A DNA stretch of 64,000 nucleotides from Clostridium_AF sediminicola (GCF_050402865.1 NZ_BAABMF010000022.1:1-64000), one strand, 5' to 3'. Positions 36,212 through 45,505 are shown, numbered from the stretch's first letter. A program made the numbers and translations. Notes: a model not told the origin generated them from the sequence alone.

Positions 36212-36356
36212 TGTATGATGGACTATCCCTAACTTGCTGGACACATAAAAAGGTATGTATAACATAATTGAAAGGAAGTGTTTAGCAATGGCAAATAGGA
36301 GAATTTCCACTGTAGAATATAAAAAAGAGATTATAAGATTAATTAATCAAGTATAA
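36212..36356 (+). pseudogene. IS3-family (IS150-like) left end and orfA start
   Basis: TGGACTATCCCTAACTTGCT followed by GGACAC resembles the left terminus of IS150-group elements. ATG 36288 after AAGGAAGTG opens MANRRISTVEYKKEIIRLIN, the start of an OrfA transposase, and stops after 22 codons. Everything else of the element is gone. Confidence 0.6.
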
Positions 36357-36412
36357 ATATATTGTAAAATATGCAATAGGGGGTTGAATATTCCAGTCGT
36401 TTCTATAAAATA

Positions 36413-36579
36413 ATGACTATACCAGTCATAAAGGAGATTTTATGTATCAAAGATTTTATAAATTAGATAAAGAAAGATAGAATTATTAATTCTGCACTAT
36501 ACATATTTCAATGAATGACATTAAGCACGGATCAACTGACGATATAGTGGCAAAGGCAAATAGTATATCCAGTTATTAG
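36413..36579 (+). pseudogene. TetR-family regulator remnant with its operator
   Basis: The palindrome ATGACTATACCAGTCAT (36413-36429) is followed by AAGGAG and ATG 36442 reading MYQRFYKLDKER. Other frames continue with RIINSALYIF and then HGSTDDIVAKAN, the sequence expected of a TetR HTH. Two frameshifts and stops break it and the ligand-binding domain is absent. The palindrome is typical of TetR self-operators. Confidence 0.65.
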
Positions 36580-36631
36580 GGGGATATGACAACAAATACA
36601 ATATTTAATAAGAAATAGAGGAGAAAAAGGG

Positions 36632-37300
36632 ATGTTTAAAATTTTGATAATTGAAGACGATGATACAATTGCTTTTGGAGTTAAATCTTTTTTATTAAAA
36701 AATAATTACAGGGTTTTTCATGGGAAAAATTTAGAAGAAGGGAAAGAGCTTTTTAATAAAACAGAAATAGATTTGATTTTACTAGATTTAAATCTTCCTG
36801 ATGGATCAGGATTTGATTTTTGTAGTTACATAAAAAGAATTAAAGATATTCCTATTATTTTTCTTACTGTTATAGATGAAGAAAGTAGTATAATAAAAGG
36901 ATTAGATATGGGTGGAGATGACTATATTACAAAACCTTTTAAATTAAGCGTTTTGCAATCTCGTATTACTGCTGTTTTACGTAGAACGATTAAACAACAG
37001 ATGCAAGGAGACGTTTTATGGTGTAAAAATATTAAACTAGTAAAGTCAGAAACAAGGGTGTATAAAAGTAACTATGAGATAGAACTAACAGTTGGTGAAT
37101 ATAATCTATTATTACAATTGTTAGAGAATAAAAATCGTACTTTGACAAGAACTACATTATTGGAAAAGTTGTGGGACTATAATGGAGAATTTGTAAATAA
37201 TAATACATTATCAGTATCTATAAAGCGTCTTAGAGAAAAGCTTGGAGATGATTCTCTTATTAAAACAGTTAGAGGAATAGGCTATAGGATGGAGGAGTAG
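36632..37300 (+). CDS. OmpR-family response regulator
   Basis: 222 aa. Receiver domain with acidic pocket EDDD (8-11), phospho-Asp52 in LLDLNLPDG, Thr79 and the KPF lysine, followed by a winged-helix DNA-binding domain (about 125-222, ending TVRGIGYRMEE). Regulators of this branch (BceR/VanR-like) control adjacent ABC transporters for antimicrobial peptides. It is followed after 7 bp by its kinase and then by the transporter genes. A likely target is the 38511-38626 intergenic region. Confidence 0.92.
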   Translation: MFKILIIEDDDTIAFGVKSFLLKNNYRVFHGKNLEEGKELFNKTEIDLILLDLNLPDGSGFDFCSYIKRIKDIPIIFLTVIDEESSIIKGLDMGGDDYITKPFKLSVLQSRITAVLRRTIKQQMQGDVLWCKNIKLVKSETRVYKSNYEIELTVGEYNLLLQLLENKNRTLTRTTLLEKLWDYNGEFVNNNTLSVSIKRLREKLGDDSLIKTVRGIGYRMEE

Positions 37301-37307
37301 AATTTAT

Positions 37308-38510
37308 ATGAACAGAAAAAGCATGATAGTATGGGTTTCTACTAGTTTTTTATACATAACATTTTTTTGTACGATATTTGGAGGTTTTATTTATATACAG
37401 ACAGAAAAGATTTTTTATGAAAAAACAGCGCAACTTATAGCAGCTGGTGTTAATGCTAATTCTGATATTGAACAAGTTTTGGTATCGTCACTAAAAAAGA
37501 AAAATGAAATAGAAATAAATAATGGCAAGGAAATATTACAGCAATATGGTTATACTGAAGAATTTAAAATCAATTTTAATAATCATCAGATATTTAGTAA
37601 AGTAATTTATAGTGTTTTGTTATTAATTACTTTACTGTTTTTTTATTTTGGAGGATCACTAGTAGTTTCAAATATTATAAAGCGTAAACGGATAAATAAT
37701 TTAGCAGAATATCTTTACGACATAAATCAAGGAATTTATAAAATGCAGGCTGAGAAAAAAGAAGATGAATTTTCAATTTTAGAAGATGAATTATATAAAA
37801 CCGTTATTATGCTTAGGGAAAGTCGTGAAAAAGAAAGAGAAGAAAAAGAAAAGTTATCTAATAATCTTGCAGATATATCTCATCAACTAAAAACCCCACT
37901 TACGTCTATGTCATTGATGATTGAATTATTAGAAAGTAGTTTTATTGAAGGCGATGAGGCCTTATATATTGAAAGTATCTCAACGCAAATAAATCGTTTA
38001 AATTATTTAGTGTCGTCATTATTAATACTTTCAAAAATTGATGCAGATGCAATGAAATTGGAATATAAACCTACCAATGTTTATGAATTGGTAGGTGCTG
38101 CTGTTGAGCCTTTACGTTTAATGATAGAAAAAAAGAACCAAAAACTTTTTATAAAAGAGAATAGTGATATATTTTTTATTGGTGATTTTCATTGGACTAA
38201 TGAAGCTATTTTGAATATAGTTAAAAATTGTTCTGAACATACACCAAGTGGAGGAGAAATTTCTATAGAGTATAAACAAAATCCCATATGCACACAAATA
38301 ACAATTGAAGATAATGGAAAAGGATTTGATAAGAAGGATATTCCACACCTGTTTACTAGATTTTATAAGGGGGCAAATGCATCAAAGGATAGCGTAGGAA
38401 TTGGACTTGCTCTTTCGAATTCTATAATTAAAAAACAAAATGGTGAAATCATTGCTTTAAATAAGGAAACGGGAGGAGCAAAATTTATAATAAAGTTTTA
38501 TACAAATTAA
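37308..38510 (+). CDS. Sensor histidine kinase
   Basis: 400 aa. Two membrane helices (about 10-30 and 100-122) enclose a small extracytoplasmic loop of about 70 aa. A HAMP-like linker, the H-box LADISHQLKTPLTS with phospho-His192 and the ATPase with NIVKNCSEH (N box), DNGKGFD (G1) and GIGLALS (G2) follow. The extracellular part is larger than the 25-aa loop of BceS-type intramembrane kinases, so it may sense its ligand directly. It is encoded with the response regulator and upstream of an ABC transporter it probably controls. AGGAG precedes ATG 37308. Confidence 0.92.
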   Translation: MNRKSMIVWVSTSFLYITFFCTIFGGFIYIQTEKIFYEKTAQLIAAGVNANSDIEQVLVSSLKKKNEIEINNGKEILQQYGYTEEFKINFNNHQIFSKVIYSVLLLITLLFFYFGGSLVVSNIIKRKRINNLAEYLYDINQGIYKMQAEKKEDEFSILEDELYKTVIMLRESREKEREEKEKLSNNLADISHQLKTPLTSMSLMIELLESSFIEGDEALYIESISTQINRLNYLVSSLLILSKIDADAMKLEYKPTNVYELVGAAVEPLRLMIEKKNQKLFIKENSDIFFIGDFHWTNEAILNIVKNCSEHTPSGGEISIEYKQNPICTQITIEDNGKGFDKKDIPHLFTRFYKGANASKDSVGIGLALSNSIIKKQNGEIIALNKETGGAKFIIKFYTN

Positions 38511-38526
38511 TTACTAATGTCACCGA

Positions 38527-38561
38527 AATGTAAGTTAACAAAGGTATTATAAAGTTACATT
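38527..38561 (+). promoter_or_regulatory. Inverted repeat before the ABC transporter
   Basis: AATGTAA (38527-38533) and TTACATT (38555-38561) form a perfect inverted repeat 21 bp apart, in the 116-bp gap between kinase and transporter. Spaced inverted repeats of this kind are typical OmpR-family regulator sites. A role as binding site of the response regulator at 36632 is inferred. Confidence 0.45.
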
Positions 38562-38626
38562 AAAAAAAACACCTGATAAAACAAAACACTTTTCAGGGTA
38601 GTTAATGAAAGGAAGGGGAGTATATC

Positions 38627-39307
38627 TTGGAAATACTAAGAACTGAAAAGCTTACAAAAACATATGGAATGGGTGATACAAAGGTCACTGCATTAGATAA
38701 TTTAAATTTGAAAATAAACAAAGGAGATTTTGTTTCAATAATTGGATCAAGTGGATCAGGAAAATCAACACTACTGCATATGTTAGGGGGAGTTGATAAA
38801 CCTACAAAAGGAAAAATATTTATCGATGATACTGATATTTCATCAATGGATGAAACTAAATTAGCCTTATTTCGTCGACGAAAAGTAGGATTAATATATC
38901 AGTTTTTCAACCTTATCCCTACTCTAACCGTTGAAAAGAATATATTATTACCTATGCTTTTAGATGGGAAAAAGCCTAAAAGAGAAGAATTTGATAAGAT
39001 TGTAAAAATGCTTGGTTTAAATGAAAGGCTTAATCATCTACCAAATCAGCTTTCAGGTGGGCAGCAGCAAAGGGTTGCTATCGGTCGCTCATTAATTTAT
39101 AGACCTTCTATTATTCTAGCAGATGAACCCACTGGAAATCTTGATAGAAAAAACTCTGAAAGTATTCTCGAAATGTTAAGAATTTCAAATAAAGAGTATA
39201 ATCAGACTATTTTAATGATTACTCATGATGAAAAAATTGCATTATCAGCAGATAGAATAATTAGAATAGATGATGGTAAAATTGTATCAAATGAGGTGGT
39301 TAAGTAA
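38627..39307 (+). CDS. ABC transporter ATP-binding protein (MacB/LolD/BceA type)
   Basis: 226 aa. Walker A GSSGSGKST (40-48), Q-loop YQFFNL, signature LSGGQQQR, Walker B IILADEPTG and the H-loop ITHDEK are all intact. It powers the FtsX-type permease encoded directly downstream. The start is TTG 38627 after AAGGAAGGGGAG. The stop and the permease start overlap (TAATG), so translation is coupled. This class drives mechanical or efflux functions rather than simple import, often peptide antibiotic resistance. Confidence 0.93.
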   Translation: MEILRTEKLTKTYGMGDTKVTALDNLNLKINKGDFVSIIGSSGSGKSTLLHMLGGVDKPTKGKIFIDDTDISSMDETKLALFRRRKVGLIYQFFNLIPTLTVEKNILLPMLLDGKKPKREEFDKIVKMLGLNERLNHLPNQLSGGQQQRVAIGRSLIYRPSIILADEPTGNLDRKNSESILEMLRISNKEYNQTILMITHDEKIALSADRIIRIDDGKIVSNEVVK

Positions 39308-41943
39308 TGAACATCATAAACGAATATACAAATCACCATTTGAAAAAGAATAAGCGACATACAATTTCTATAATATTTGCCATTATAATTGCTTCAGCAC
39401 TACTATGTTCACTATGTATATTTATACATAATATATGGGAATCAAAAGTAACTTCAACAATTGAAAAGACAGGTTATTGGCATGGTGAATTATGGGACTC
39501 TATATCAGGTGATAAATTTAAATATGTAACAGAAAACCCAGAAGTTGAAACCACGATGGTTAAAGGTACGTGGATGAATGCTAAACTTTCTGATACAAAA
39601 CGTCCGTATCTATTAATGAGAGATGCAGATGCAAATTTTTGGTCGGATATGAGTTTCAAAAATACTCTTACAGAAGGTAGACTTCCTCAAAAGCCTGGAG
39701 AAATTGTTGTGGCAAAAATATTCTTCGCAGATAATCCTTCATATAAAATTGGTGATAAGTTGACCCTTCCCATAGGCAATCGTATGTTGGGTAACAAAAT
39801 AATGAAAACCCAAGATCTCAAACACTCAGGCGAATCTTTCAAGACAATGTCTACTAAGATGTATACCATAGTCGGAGAAGTAGATATTTCAGAAGGATCT
39901 GCATATCCGGGATATGTTGCTATGGGATATTTGGATACTTCACAAATTAAACCAAAAGATGAACTTACAGTTTATATGCGTTTTGAGAAACCTCATAAAA
40001 TTTATGAAGTATTACCGCAAATCGCTAAGACTACTGGATTAACTAAGGATGAATATGGACAGTATAAAATTCGTTATAATAAACCATTGTTAAACTTATA
40101 TGGAATTAATAATAAGCATAATGAAAACCTTCAATTTATGACAGTGATTGCAATGATAATAATATTAACTTTATTAGTTATGGGAACGTTCATTCTTATT
40201 ATCTATAATGCATTCTCTTTATCTGCTAACAGTAGAATTAAGCAATTAGGGATACTAAAAAGTATAGGGGCAACTCCAAGACAAATTAGGTATTCTGTTC
40301 TCTATGAAGGGTTTGTGTTGTGGATTGTTCAATTACCGGTTGGTATCATGATAGGGTATTTATTTAGTAATATGGTTGTTTTTAAAATTAATGAAATTCT
40401 TAGTGCTACAGAAGATTTTAGGAAGATAGATATTTCATTTTCATGGGTAGTAGTTGTTTTTGCGATTATTATTTCATTGATTACTGTTTTAATATCAGCG
40501 TATATCCCAGCAAGAAAAGTAGCTAAAGTATCAGCTATTGTTGGAATACGTCATAATAGTAATAAAGAAAAAATTAAAAAACAAAAATTTCACCCAATAA
40601 TTAATAAAATATTTGGTATAGAAGGTGAGCTAGCAAGAGTACAATTTTTAGCTAACAAAAGAAGGTTACGAACAGCTGTATTATCTCTTTCAATGTGTTT
40701 TATCTTAACAGTAGGGTATGTTAGCATTATATCAATATTAAATTTAGCTGAGGCTAAGGATGATGACATGACTAAATATGATATGATGGTTAATCTAAAT
40801 ATTATTGATGAACCAAGTGATGAGATGATAAATAAAATTCTTTTACTACATGAAGTTAAGGATAGTGTAGTTAGAAGACAAGTACGTACTGCAACCTATA
40901 TAACATCAGAACAGGAGTCAGAAGTTTTTGCTAAATCTGGAGGGTTTGATGAAGTAAATACAATGAAATATCCTGTATTAAATGAAAAGGGAAAACATAG
41001 AATTATAACAAATTTAGTTGGATTGAGTGATGAATCATTTAAAAAGTATTGTAAAGAAGTTGATACTAATCCACAAATATATTATCAAGATGATACAGTA
41101 AAAGGAATATTATTAGACAGCACATGTCATATACCAAAGGATTCAAAAATTAAACAAAACATACCGTTATTAAATATAAATGAAGGCGAAGAACTAGTTT
41201 TACATGAAAAAGTAGATAAGGATATTAATACAAATTATAAAGTTAATGCTCAAGTTGGAGCTGTTACAGAGATTTCTCCAGGTGAACTAAAAACTAATAA
41301 ATACACTATATGTTATATAGTCCCTATGAAAACATATCAAAAAATAGTTAGTAATTTTATGCCAGATCGTATGCTTGAATACGGTCGTATGTCAATTGAT
41401 TTGTTGGTGGGTGATGAGGTTAGTCCAAGTGTAAATAAAGAAATAAATCAGATCTGTAGTTATTATCTTGCATCTGATGATTTTAATGTATGGAGTCTAT
41501 TGGAAGAAAAAAATCATAAAGATCTAGTTCAAAAAGCTATGGCTATTAGTGTTTTTGCTGTATCTTTAATGATTGGGTTAATTGGTATTTTTAACGCCTT
41601 TTCTACAATTTCCAATAATCTTAGATTACGAAAAAGAGAATTTGCTATGCTTAGATCAGTAGGTTTGACGCCAAAGGGATTAAATAAAATGTTGATACTA
41701 GAAGGTATATTCTTTGCGGTAACACCAATTATTATTAGTATACCAATAGTATTGTTTATTTGTTGGTATATGTTAAGATTAACGCTAATCACATGGACTG
41801 AATTTATATCTGTTTCTCCATTAGGAGTAGTTCTAATGTATACTGCCCTTATAATTGCATCTATTTTCTTATCGTATTATTTTTCTTCAACATACGTTAA
41901 GAAAAGTAATGTAGTAGAATCAATCAAAAATGAAATAGTATAA
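39307..41943 (+). CDS. FtsX-family ABC permease
   Basis: 878 aa. One N-terminal helix (about 17-40), a large extracytoplasmic domain (about 45-270), an FtsX core of three helices (about 277-400, with SRIKQLGILKSIGATPRQIR), another helix near 455, a second extracellular domain (about 490-735) and a C-terminal FtsX core (about 740-870, with LRKREFAMLRSVGLTPKGLN). Two FtsX cores in one chain let it act with a dimer of the ATPase. The two similar-sized extracellular domains distinguish it from BceB, which has one. Peptide antibiotic efflux, sensing or lipoprotein handling are possible; substrate unknown. Confidence 0.88.
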   Translation: MNIINEYTNHHLKKNKRHTISIIFAIIIASALLCSLCIFIHNIWESKVTSTIEKTGYWHGELWDSISGDKFKYVTENPEVETTMVKGTWMNAKLSDTKRPYLLMRDADANFWSDMSFKNTLTEGRLPQKPGEIVVAKIFFADNPSYKIGDKLTLPIGNRMLGNKIMKTQDLKHSGESFKTMSTKMYTIVGEVDISEGSAYPGYVAMGYLDTSQIKPKDELTVYMRFEKPHKIYEVLPQIAKTTGLTKDEYGQYKIRYNKPLLNLYGINNKHNENLQFMTVIAMIIILTLLVMGTFILIIYNAFSLSANSRIKQLGILKSIGATPRQIRYSVLYEGFVLWIVQLPVGIMIGYLFSNMVVFKINEILSATEDFRKIDISFSWVVVVFAIIISLITVLISAYIPARKVAKVSAIVGIRHNSNKEKIKKQKFHPIINKIFGIEGELARVQFLANKRRLRTAVLSLSMCFILTVGYVSIISILNLAEAKDDDMTKYDMMVNLNIIDEPSDEMINKILLLHEVKDSVVRRQVRTATYITSEQESEVFAKSGGFDEVNTMKYPVLNEKGKHRIITNLVGLSDESFKKYCKEVDTNPQIYYQDDTVKGILLDSTCHIPKDSKIKQNIPLLNINEGEELVLHEKVDKDINTNYKVNAQVGAVTEISPGELKTNKYTICYIVPMKTYQKIVSNFMPDRMLEYGRMSIDLLVGDEVSPSVNKEINQICSYYLASDDFNVWSLLEEKNHKDLVQKAMAISVFAVSLMIGLIGIFNAFSTISNNLRLRKREFAMLRSVGLTPKGLNKMLILEGIFFAVTPIIISIPIVLFICWYMLRLTLITWTEFISVSPLGVVLMYTALIIASIFLSYYFSSTYVKKSNVVESIKNEIV

Positions 41944-41991
41944 AAAGATATCATCCCCCCTAAAATTGGTATGACATTTGGAAAATTTAAA

Positions 41992-42042
41992 AAGCTCGGG
42001 CTCAAGCTCCTTGGTTAAGGGGTTAGGTACCACTTAACTCTT
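41992..42042 (+). repeat. Copy 2 of the ~50-bp dispersed structured repeat
   Basis: Starts AAGCTCGGGCTCAAGCTCC like the copy at 1090 and continues GTTAAGGGGTTAGG...CTTAAC, which can form a stem of its own. It follows the ABC permease. Orientation is the same as copy 1, nearly 41 kb away. Confidence 0.5.
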
Positions 42043-42083
42043 GTTTAAATATAAGAAGTTGTCCATAAAGAATAATTTAACAA

Positions 42084-42110
42084 AAACCCAGTAGAATTCT
42101 ACTGGGTTTT
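42084..42110 (+). terminator. Palindromic terminator
   Basis: AAACCCAGTAG (42084-42094), AATT, CTACTGGGTTT (42099-42109), flanked by A-run and T-run, so it works on both strands. The same core AACCCAGTAG/CTACTGGGTT recurs at 45506-45530. Confidence 0.8.
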
Positions 42111-42199
42111 GATATGTTGTACATTTACTTAGCTTTCGAGTTTTTAATTGACTAAAAAGGAATATATTATTAAGAATTAATTTAATAATTACCAATACC

Positions 42200-42543
42200 T
42201 TATATTACTTGTAAAAAAATAGTTGCTACAGTTAAATAAGCAATAAATGGATGATACTTAACTTCAGTAGATTAAAGTTAACATACGTTTTGGTATAAAT
42301 TACAAGTTTACAATTTAATTCTGTAAATGTTATAGTTTAATGGACAGGGGGAAGGTTCATGACAAATAACTTAGAAGTAAACGATAATATCGAGAAAACT
42401 ATGGATACTTCTACTTATAGATAATTTATTGTAAGTAACTAAAAAAATAAATATGTTTAGGGGGAAATATGGAAAATCAAAGTATTGAAATGAAATTAAG
42501 ATTAGAAAGACAGTTTAAAAATAGTATGGGTTGGTTCTTCTGG
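42200..42543 (+). repeat. Mosaic repeat block, copy A (promoter, leader and gene start)
   Basis: Sections of this stretch recur elsewhere. 42200-42249 matches 45625-45674, and 42241-42346 matches 46234-46342. 42461-42543 matches 46343-46425. It includes a conserved promoter TTTACA (42307-42312)/TATAGT (42331-42336). An extra segment 42350-42460, absent from the other copy, encodes a 21-codon orphan start (42359-42424, MTNNLEVNDNIEKTMDTSTY) with RBS, the head of a deleted gene. Copies differ by scattered substitutions. Confidence 0.75.
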
Positions 42544-42957
42544 ATTGCAGGATTATCTCTTATTAATAGTATTTGTTTTTTATTTGATTTGGGTTTTAAT
42601 TTTGTTATAGGATTAGGGATAACCCAGATAGTTGATCTTTTTTCTTATGAGTTTAGTTATTATTATGGAAATACTGCTTTAATTGTTGGAATTATCATTA
42701 ATATAATCCTCATAGGTATCTTTATTGTGTTTGGGAAACTAGCTAATAACGGAAAGAAATGGGCTATTATCCTAGGAATGATTGTTTTAGGGTTGGATAC
42801 TTTGGTGTTTATCTATATACAAGACTTTATTAGTATAGGATTTCATATATGGGTACTATATTCAATATATAAGGGTATAGGAGCACTTAAAAAATTAGAA
42901 TCAATGGAATCTATTGAAGTTACTGAAAATACTGAAATGTTTGTTGAGGAGATATAA
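42469..42957 (+). CDS. Four-TM membrane protein, intact paralogue of a truncated copy
   Basis: 162 aa with about four hydrophobic helices (about 17-39, 53-72, 75-95, 100-140) and an acidic C-terminus. No family recognised. GGGGGAAAT lies upstream of ATG 42469. The first 25 codons and the upstream promoter are duplicated at 46234-46425, where the gene is cut off. It lies at the start of the immunity-like gene region. Function unknown. Confidence 0.75.
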   Translation: MENQSIEMKLRLERQFKNSMGWFFWIAGLSLINSICFLFDLGFNFVIGLGITQIVDLFSYEFSYYYGNTALIVGIIINIILIGIFIVFGKLANNGKKWAIILGMIVLGLDTLVFIYIQDFISIGFHIWVLYSIYKGIGALKKLESMESIEVTENTEMFVEEI

Positions 42958-42960
42958 GTT

Positions 42961-43028
42961 GTAGATGAATTAAAAGAAAAATTACTTAACTCTAAATTAT
43001 AGGTGTACTCATTTTATATTTGGGTACA
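42961..43028 (+). pseudogene. Duplicated 3' tail of the DUF4259 gene
   Basis: GATGAATTAAAAGAAAAATT and following bases up to the GGTGTAC...GTACAC hairpin match 46873-46938, the 3' end and terminator of the DUF4259 gene at 46551. Only the last dozen codons remain. Its presence after the 42469 gene shows that a DUF4259 copy once followed it. Confidence 0.75.
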
Positions 43029-43046
43029 CGTTGAAATATTAATTAT

Positions 43047-43088
43047 AGACCTAGACATATTTGAAATAAATTATGTCTAGGTCTTGTT
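43047..43088 (+). terminator. Terminator with perfect 13-bp stem
   Basis: AGACCTAGACATA (43047-43059) pairs with TATGTCTAGGTCT (43072-43084), followed by TGTTTT. It closes the 42469 transcription unit. Confidence 0.85.
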
Positions 43089-43250
43089 TTATATTAAAGA
43101 GTAACTGAGGGCATTGCATTTCTTCAGAAAAATAGATAAAGATTTTAGTACAAAAAAATGTAAATGAATAAAGTATTTTAAGTGGGTTTAAATATTAAAA
43201 AATATAAGCTATAATGTAAATAATTTGTATGAGAAGGGAAGTAATATAAA

Positions 43251-43700
43251 ATGTTATTGTATTTTGCAGCACCATTATTTTGTAGGGCTGAGTTAGATTT
43301 TAATATTAATCTTACCAAGAAAATTGAAAAATTAGGTTATGATGTTTTTTTACCTCAAAGAGATGGAGATAAAATAAATAAGGAACCTTATATTAGTATG
43401 GCTACTGAGGATAGAGCAAGGGAGATTTTTGAAATGGATAAGGAACACTTGTTTAAGTCAGATATTTTTCTTTATATTTTAGATGGTAGAATACCTGATG
43501 AAGGTGCAGCTGTTGCACTGGGAATGGCACATTTGCACACGGAATTAGAAAAAAAGAAAAGAATACTTGTTGGTTTACATACAGATAAAAGAGCAGCTTT
43601 CGTTAATGAAAAGTTGAATCCTATGATTTTTTCACCTCTTGATTATATTGCTACAAGTGAAGAAGATCTTATTAATTATTTGAAGATGAATATGAAATAG
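43251..43700 (+). CDS. Nucleoside 2-deoxyribosyltransferase family protein
   Basis: 149 aa. The N-terminal FAAPLF and the catalytic motif DEGAAVALGMAH (nucleophile Glu84) identify the family, which exchanges bases of deoxynucleosides or hydrolyses deoxynucleotides. Length is as expected for NDT enzymes. Relatives also appear in defence contexts (nucleotide-processing effectors). It is a single gene with its own RBS (GAAGGGAAG), flanked by small genes of unknown function. Confidence 0.85.
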   Translation: MLLYFAAPLFCRAELDFNINLTKKIEKLGYDVFLPQRDGDKINKEPYISMATEDRAREIFEMDKEHLFKSDIFLYILDGRIPDEGAAVALGMAHLHTELEKKKRILVGLHTDKRAAFVNEKLNPMIFSPLDYIATSEEDLINYLKMNMK

Positions 43701-43717
43701 GTGAATGTTGGAGGGGA

Positions 43718-43930
43718 TTGAATGAATTTAGAGATAAAAATAGGATGTATAAAGTTATGGTAATTATCTACTTTTTACTATTATCTATACAAGCAACATT
43801 AAAGAATTTAGGGTTAATTACTATGAATGTAAGTAATATCATATTTACTATGATTACAATAGCTTTTCTAGTAATAAGATTTGATTTAATAAAGAAACTA
43901 AAGATTAGGTCAAAAAAAGAAATTGAGTAA
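43718..43930 (+). CDS. Small two-TM protein
   Basis: 70 aa starting at TTG 43718 with GGAGGGG close upstream. Two hydrophobic helices (about 12-32 and 40-56) and a basic tail (KKLKIRSKKE). It is 17 bp after the deoxyribosyltransferase and could be co-transcribed. No family recognised. Confidence 0.5.
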   Translation: MNEFRDKNRMYKVMVIIYFLLLSIQATLKNLGLITMNVSNIIFTMITIAFLVIRFDLIKKLKIRSKKEIE

Positions 43931-44036
43931 TGACTTGATTAACCACTTTCTAAACATTCGATGAAAGCATCTTATGCAAGATTAATAATTAAAGCATTTG
44001 GTGGATGAGGAACAGATATTAAAGAGGTGTGATAAA

Positions 44037-44798
44037 TTGGATTTTGAAGAGAATTTTGAAATTGCAGAGAAGTACTATATTAAAGGTGAATATGAGAAAG
44101 CTATTAGATACTTTGAAATATGTTTTGAAATAAAAGAGTCATATGATTGCTTAAATTATATTGGTTGTTGTTATTTAGGATTAAGTGACTATAAAACTGC
44201 AATTAGGATTTTTAATTCCATAATATCATCTTGTCCTTATTCTGAAAGGCCAGTATTTAATTTAGGAAGAGTTTACTTGAAATTGGGTGATCTTGACAAG
44301 GCATTAAGTAGTTTTGAAAAAGCAATTTATATTAATCCTTTTAGTGAAGATGGATATTATTACTTAGGATTGTATTATCAAAGAGTTAGTAATTTTGAGA
44401 AAGCAAAAATGTATTATAAGAAATCATTAGATTTAGACCAATATCAGCCAGAGACTTACTTAAACCTTGGAATATGCTGCTACGAACTAGGTTTATATGA
44501 AGAATCATTAAATGCACTTACATGTGCATATAAATATGACAGCGATTATGTTGAAGCTATAGCATATAAAGCCGAGGTATATATCAGTATGAAAGATTAT
44601 GAAAAAGCACTTAAAGAATTTCTAGTTTTTAATGATTTCGAGCCAGATGATATTGATAATATCTTAGATATTGCATATTGCTACTATAAAATTGGTGATT
44701 TTCAGAATTCCTATGTTTGGAATAATAAAGCTTTGGCTATCAATCCTAAAAATGAATTCTCAAACAAGTTATCAAAACAATTAACTTTAAAACTATAA
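44037..44798 (+). CDS. Tetratricopeptide-repeat protein
   Basis: About 253 aa starting at TTG 44037, chosen for AAAGAGGTG (44021-44029); the frame is open to 43998. About six TPR motifs are visible, for example AEKYYIKGEYEKAIRYFE, FNLGRVYLKLGDLDKALSSF and YYLGLYYQRVSNFEKAKMYY, covering almost the whole protein. TPR arrays mediate protein-protein binding. There is no enzymatic domain, membrane segment or signal peptide. The partner cannot be deduced. Confidence 0.8.
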   Translation: MDFEENFEIAEKYYIKGEYEKAIRYFEICFEIKESYDCLNYIGCCYLGLSDYKTAIRIFNSIISSCPYSERPVFNLGRVYLKLGDLDKALSSFEKAIYINPFSEDGYYYLGLYYQRVSNFEKAKMYYKKSLDLDQYQPETYLNLGICCYELGLYEESLNALTCAYKYDSDYVEAIAYKAEVYISMKDYEKALKEFLVFNDFEPDDIDNILDIAYCYYKIGDFQNSYVWNNKALAINPKNEFSNKLSKQLTLKL

Positions 44799-44931
44799 CA
44801 GAATACGATTTAAGGATGGGAATCTAATGCATTATCATTCAATTTCTTATGCTGCAAGAGGACATGTATTCTTGGGTCATGATCCCAATTTGTAATTTGT
44901 AACTATATTCAGATAATTTGGAGAGGATAAT

Positions 44932-45432
44932 ATGAGTGTAATATTAGGGTTGATTATTTCTAAAAATTATGATTTGACTTCTTTAGAAAGTCTAAAAGAA
45001 AAGTTTGATTTAGGATTATATGAAATCTGTAATAAGTATGTTAATAATCAACTTTTAGATGATGAAATTATTGTTCAAGCAACTAAAACAGGATGTGATA
45101 GTGATACCGGTATAGGGGCATACGATATATACAACAAAGATCTATCTACTATATTTAAAACTATCAATGACCCATTATTAGTTCAATCAATTGTGGATGA
45201 ATTTGAAGAGAGGAAACAAGGGTATAAGGATGATGTTTTAAGATGGATTGAAATAATAAACCTATTAAAAGGTAAGTATAAAATCAATAAGGTAGGATTA
45301 TTTTGGCACAATATTCATAATGGATTTGCTAAAGATAAAATTATTTTCACTAATAGAGTTGATTGTCAAATAAAGGATATATCTATTGACTTTATGATGA
45401 AAATAGAAGAGGATTTAATTGTTTTTTTTTAA
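44932..45432 (+). CDS. Hypothetical cytoplasmic protein
   Basis: 166 aa, soluble, with no recognised domain. Conserved-looking features include an internal CDSDTGIGAYDI motif and VGLFWHNIHNG near the C-terminus. GGAGAGG before ATG 44932 and a terminator at 45506 support it as a real gene. The size and neighbourhood are like immunity proteins of polymorphic toxins, a guess from context. A 23-codon frame just upstream (44827-44895, MHYHSISYAARGHVFLGHDP) appears to be a gene fragment. Confidence 0.6.
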   Translation: MSVILGLIISKNYDLTSLESLKEKFDLGLYEICNKYVNNQLLDDEIIVQATKTGCDSDTGIGAYDIYNKDLSTIFKTINDPLLVQSIVDEFEERKQGYKDDVLRWIEIINLLKGKYKINKVGLFWHNIHNGFAKDKIIFTNRVDCQIKDISIDFMMKIEEDLIVFF

Positions 45433-45505
45433 TGAAACATTTGATAAAGTATAAATGTCTCATAAAGTATTTTTTATTTAAATTATGATTCAACATACTA
45501 ATACT

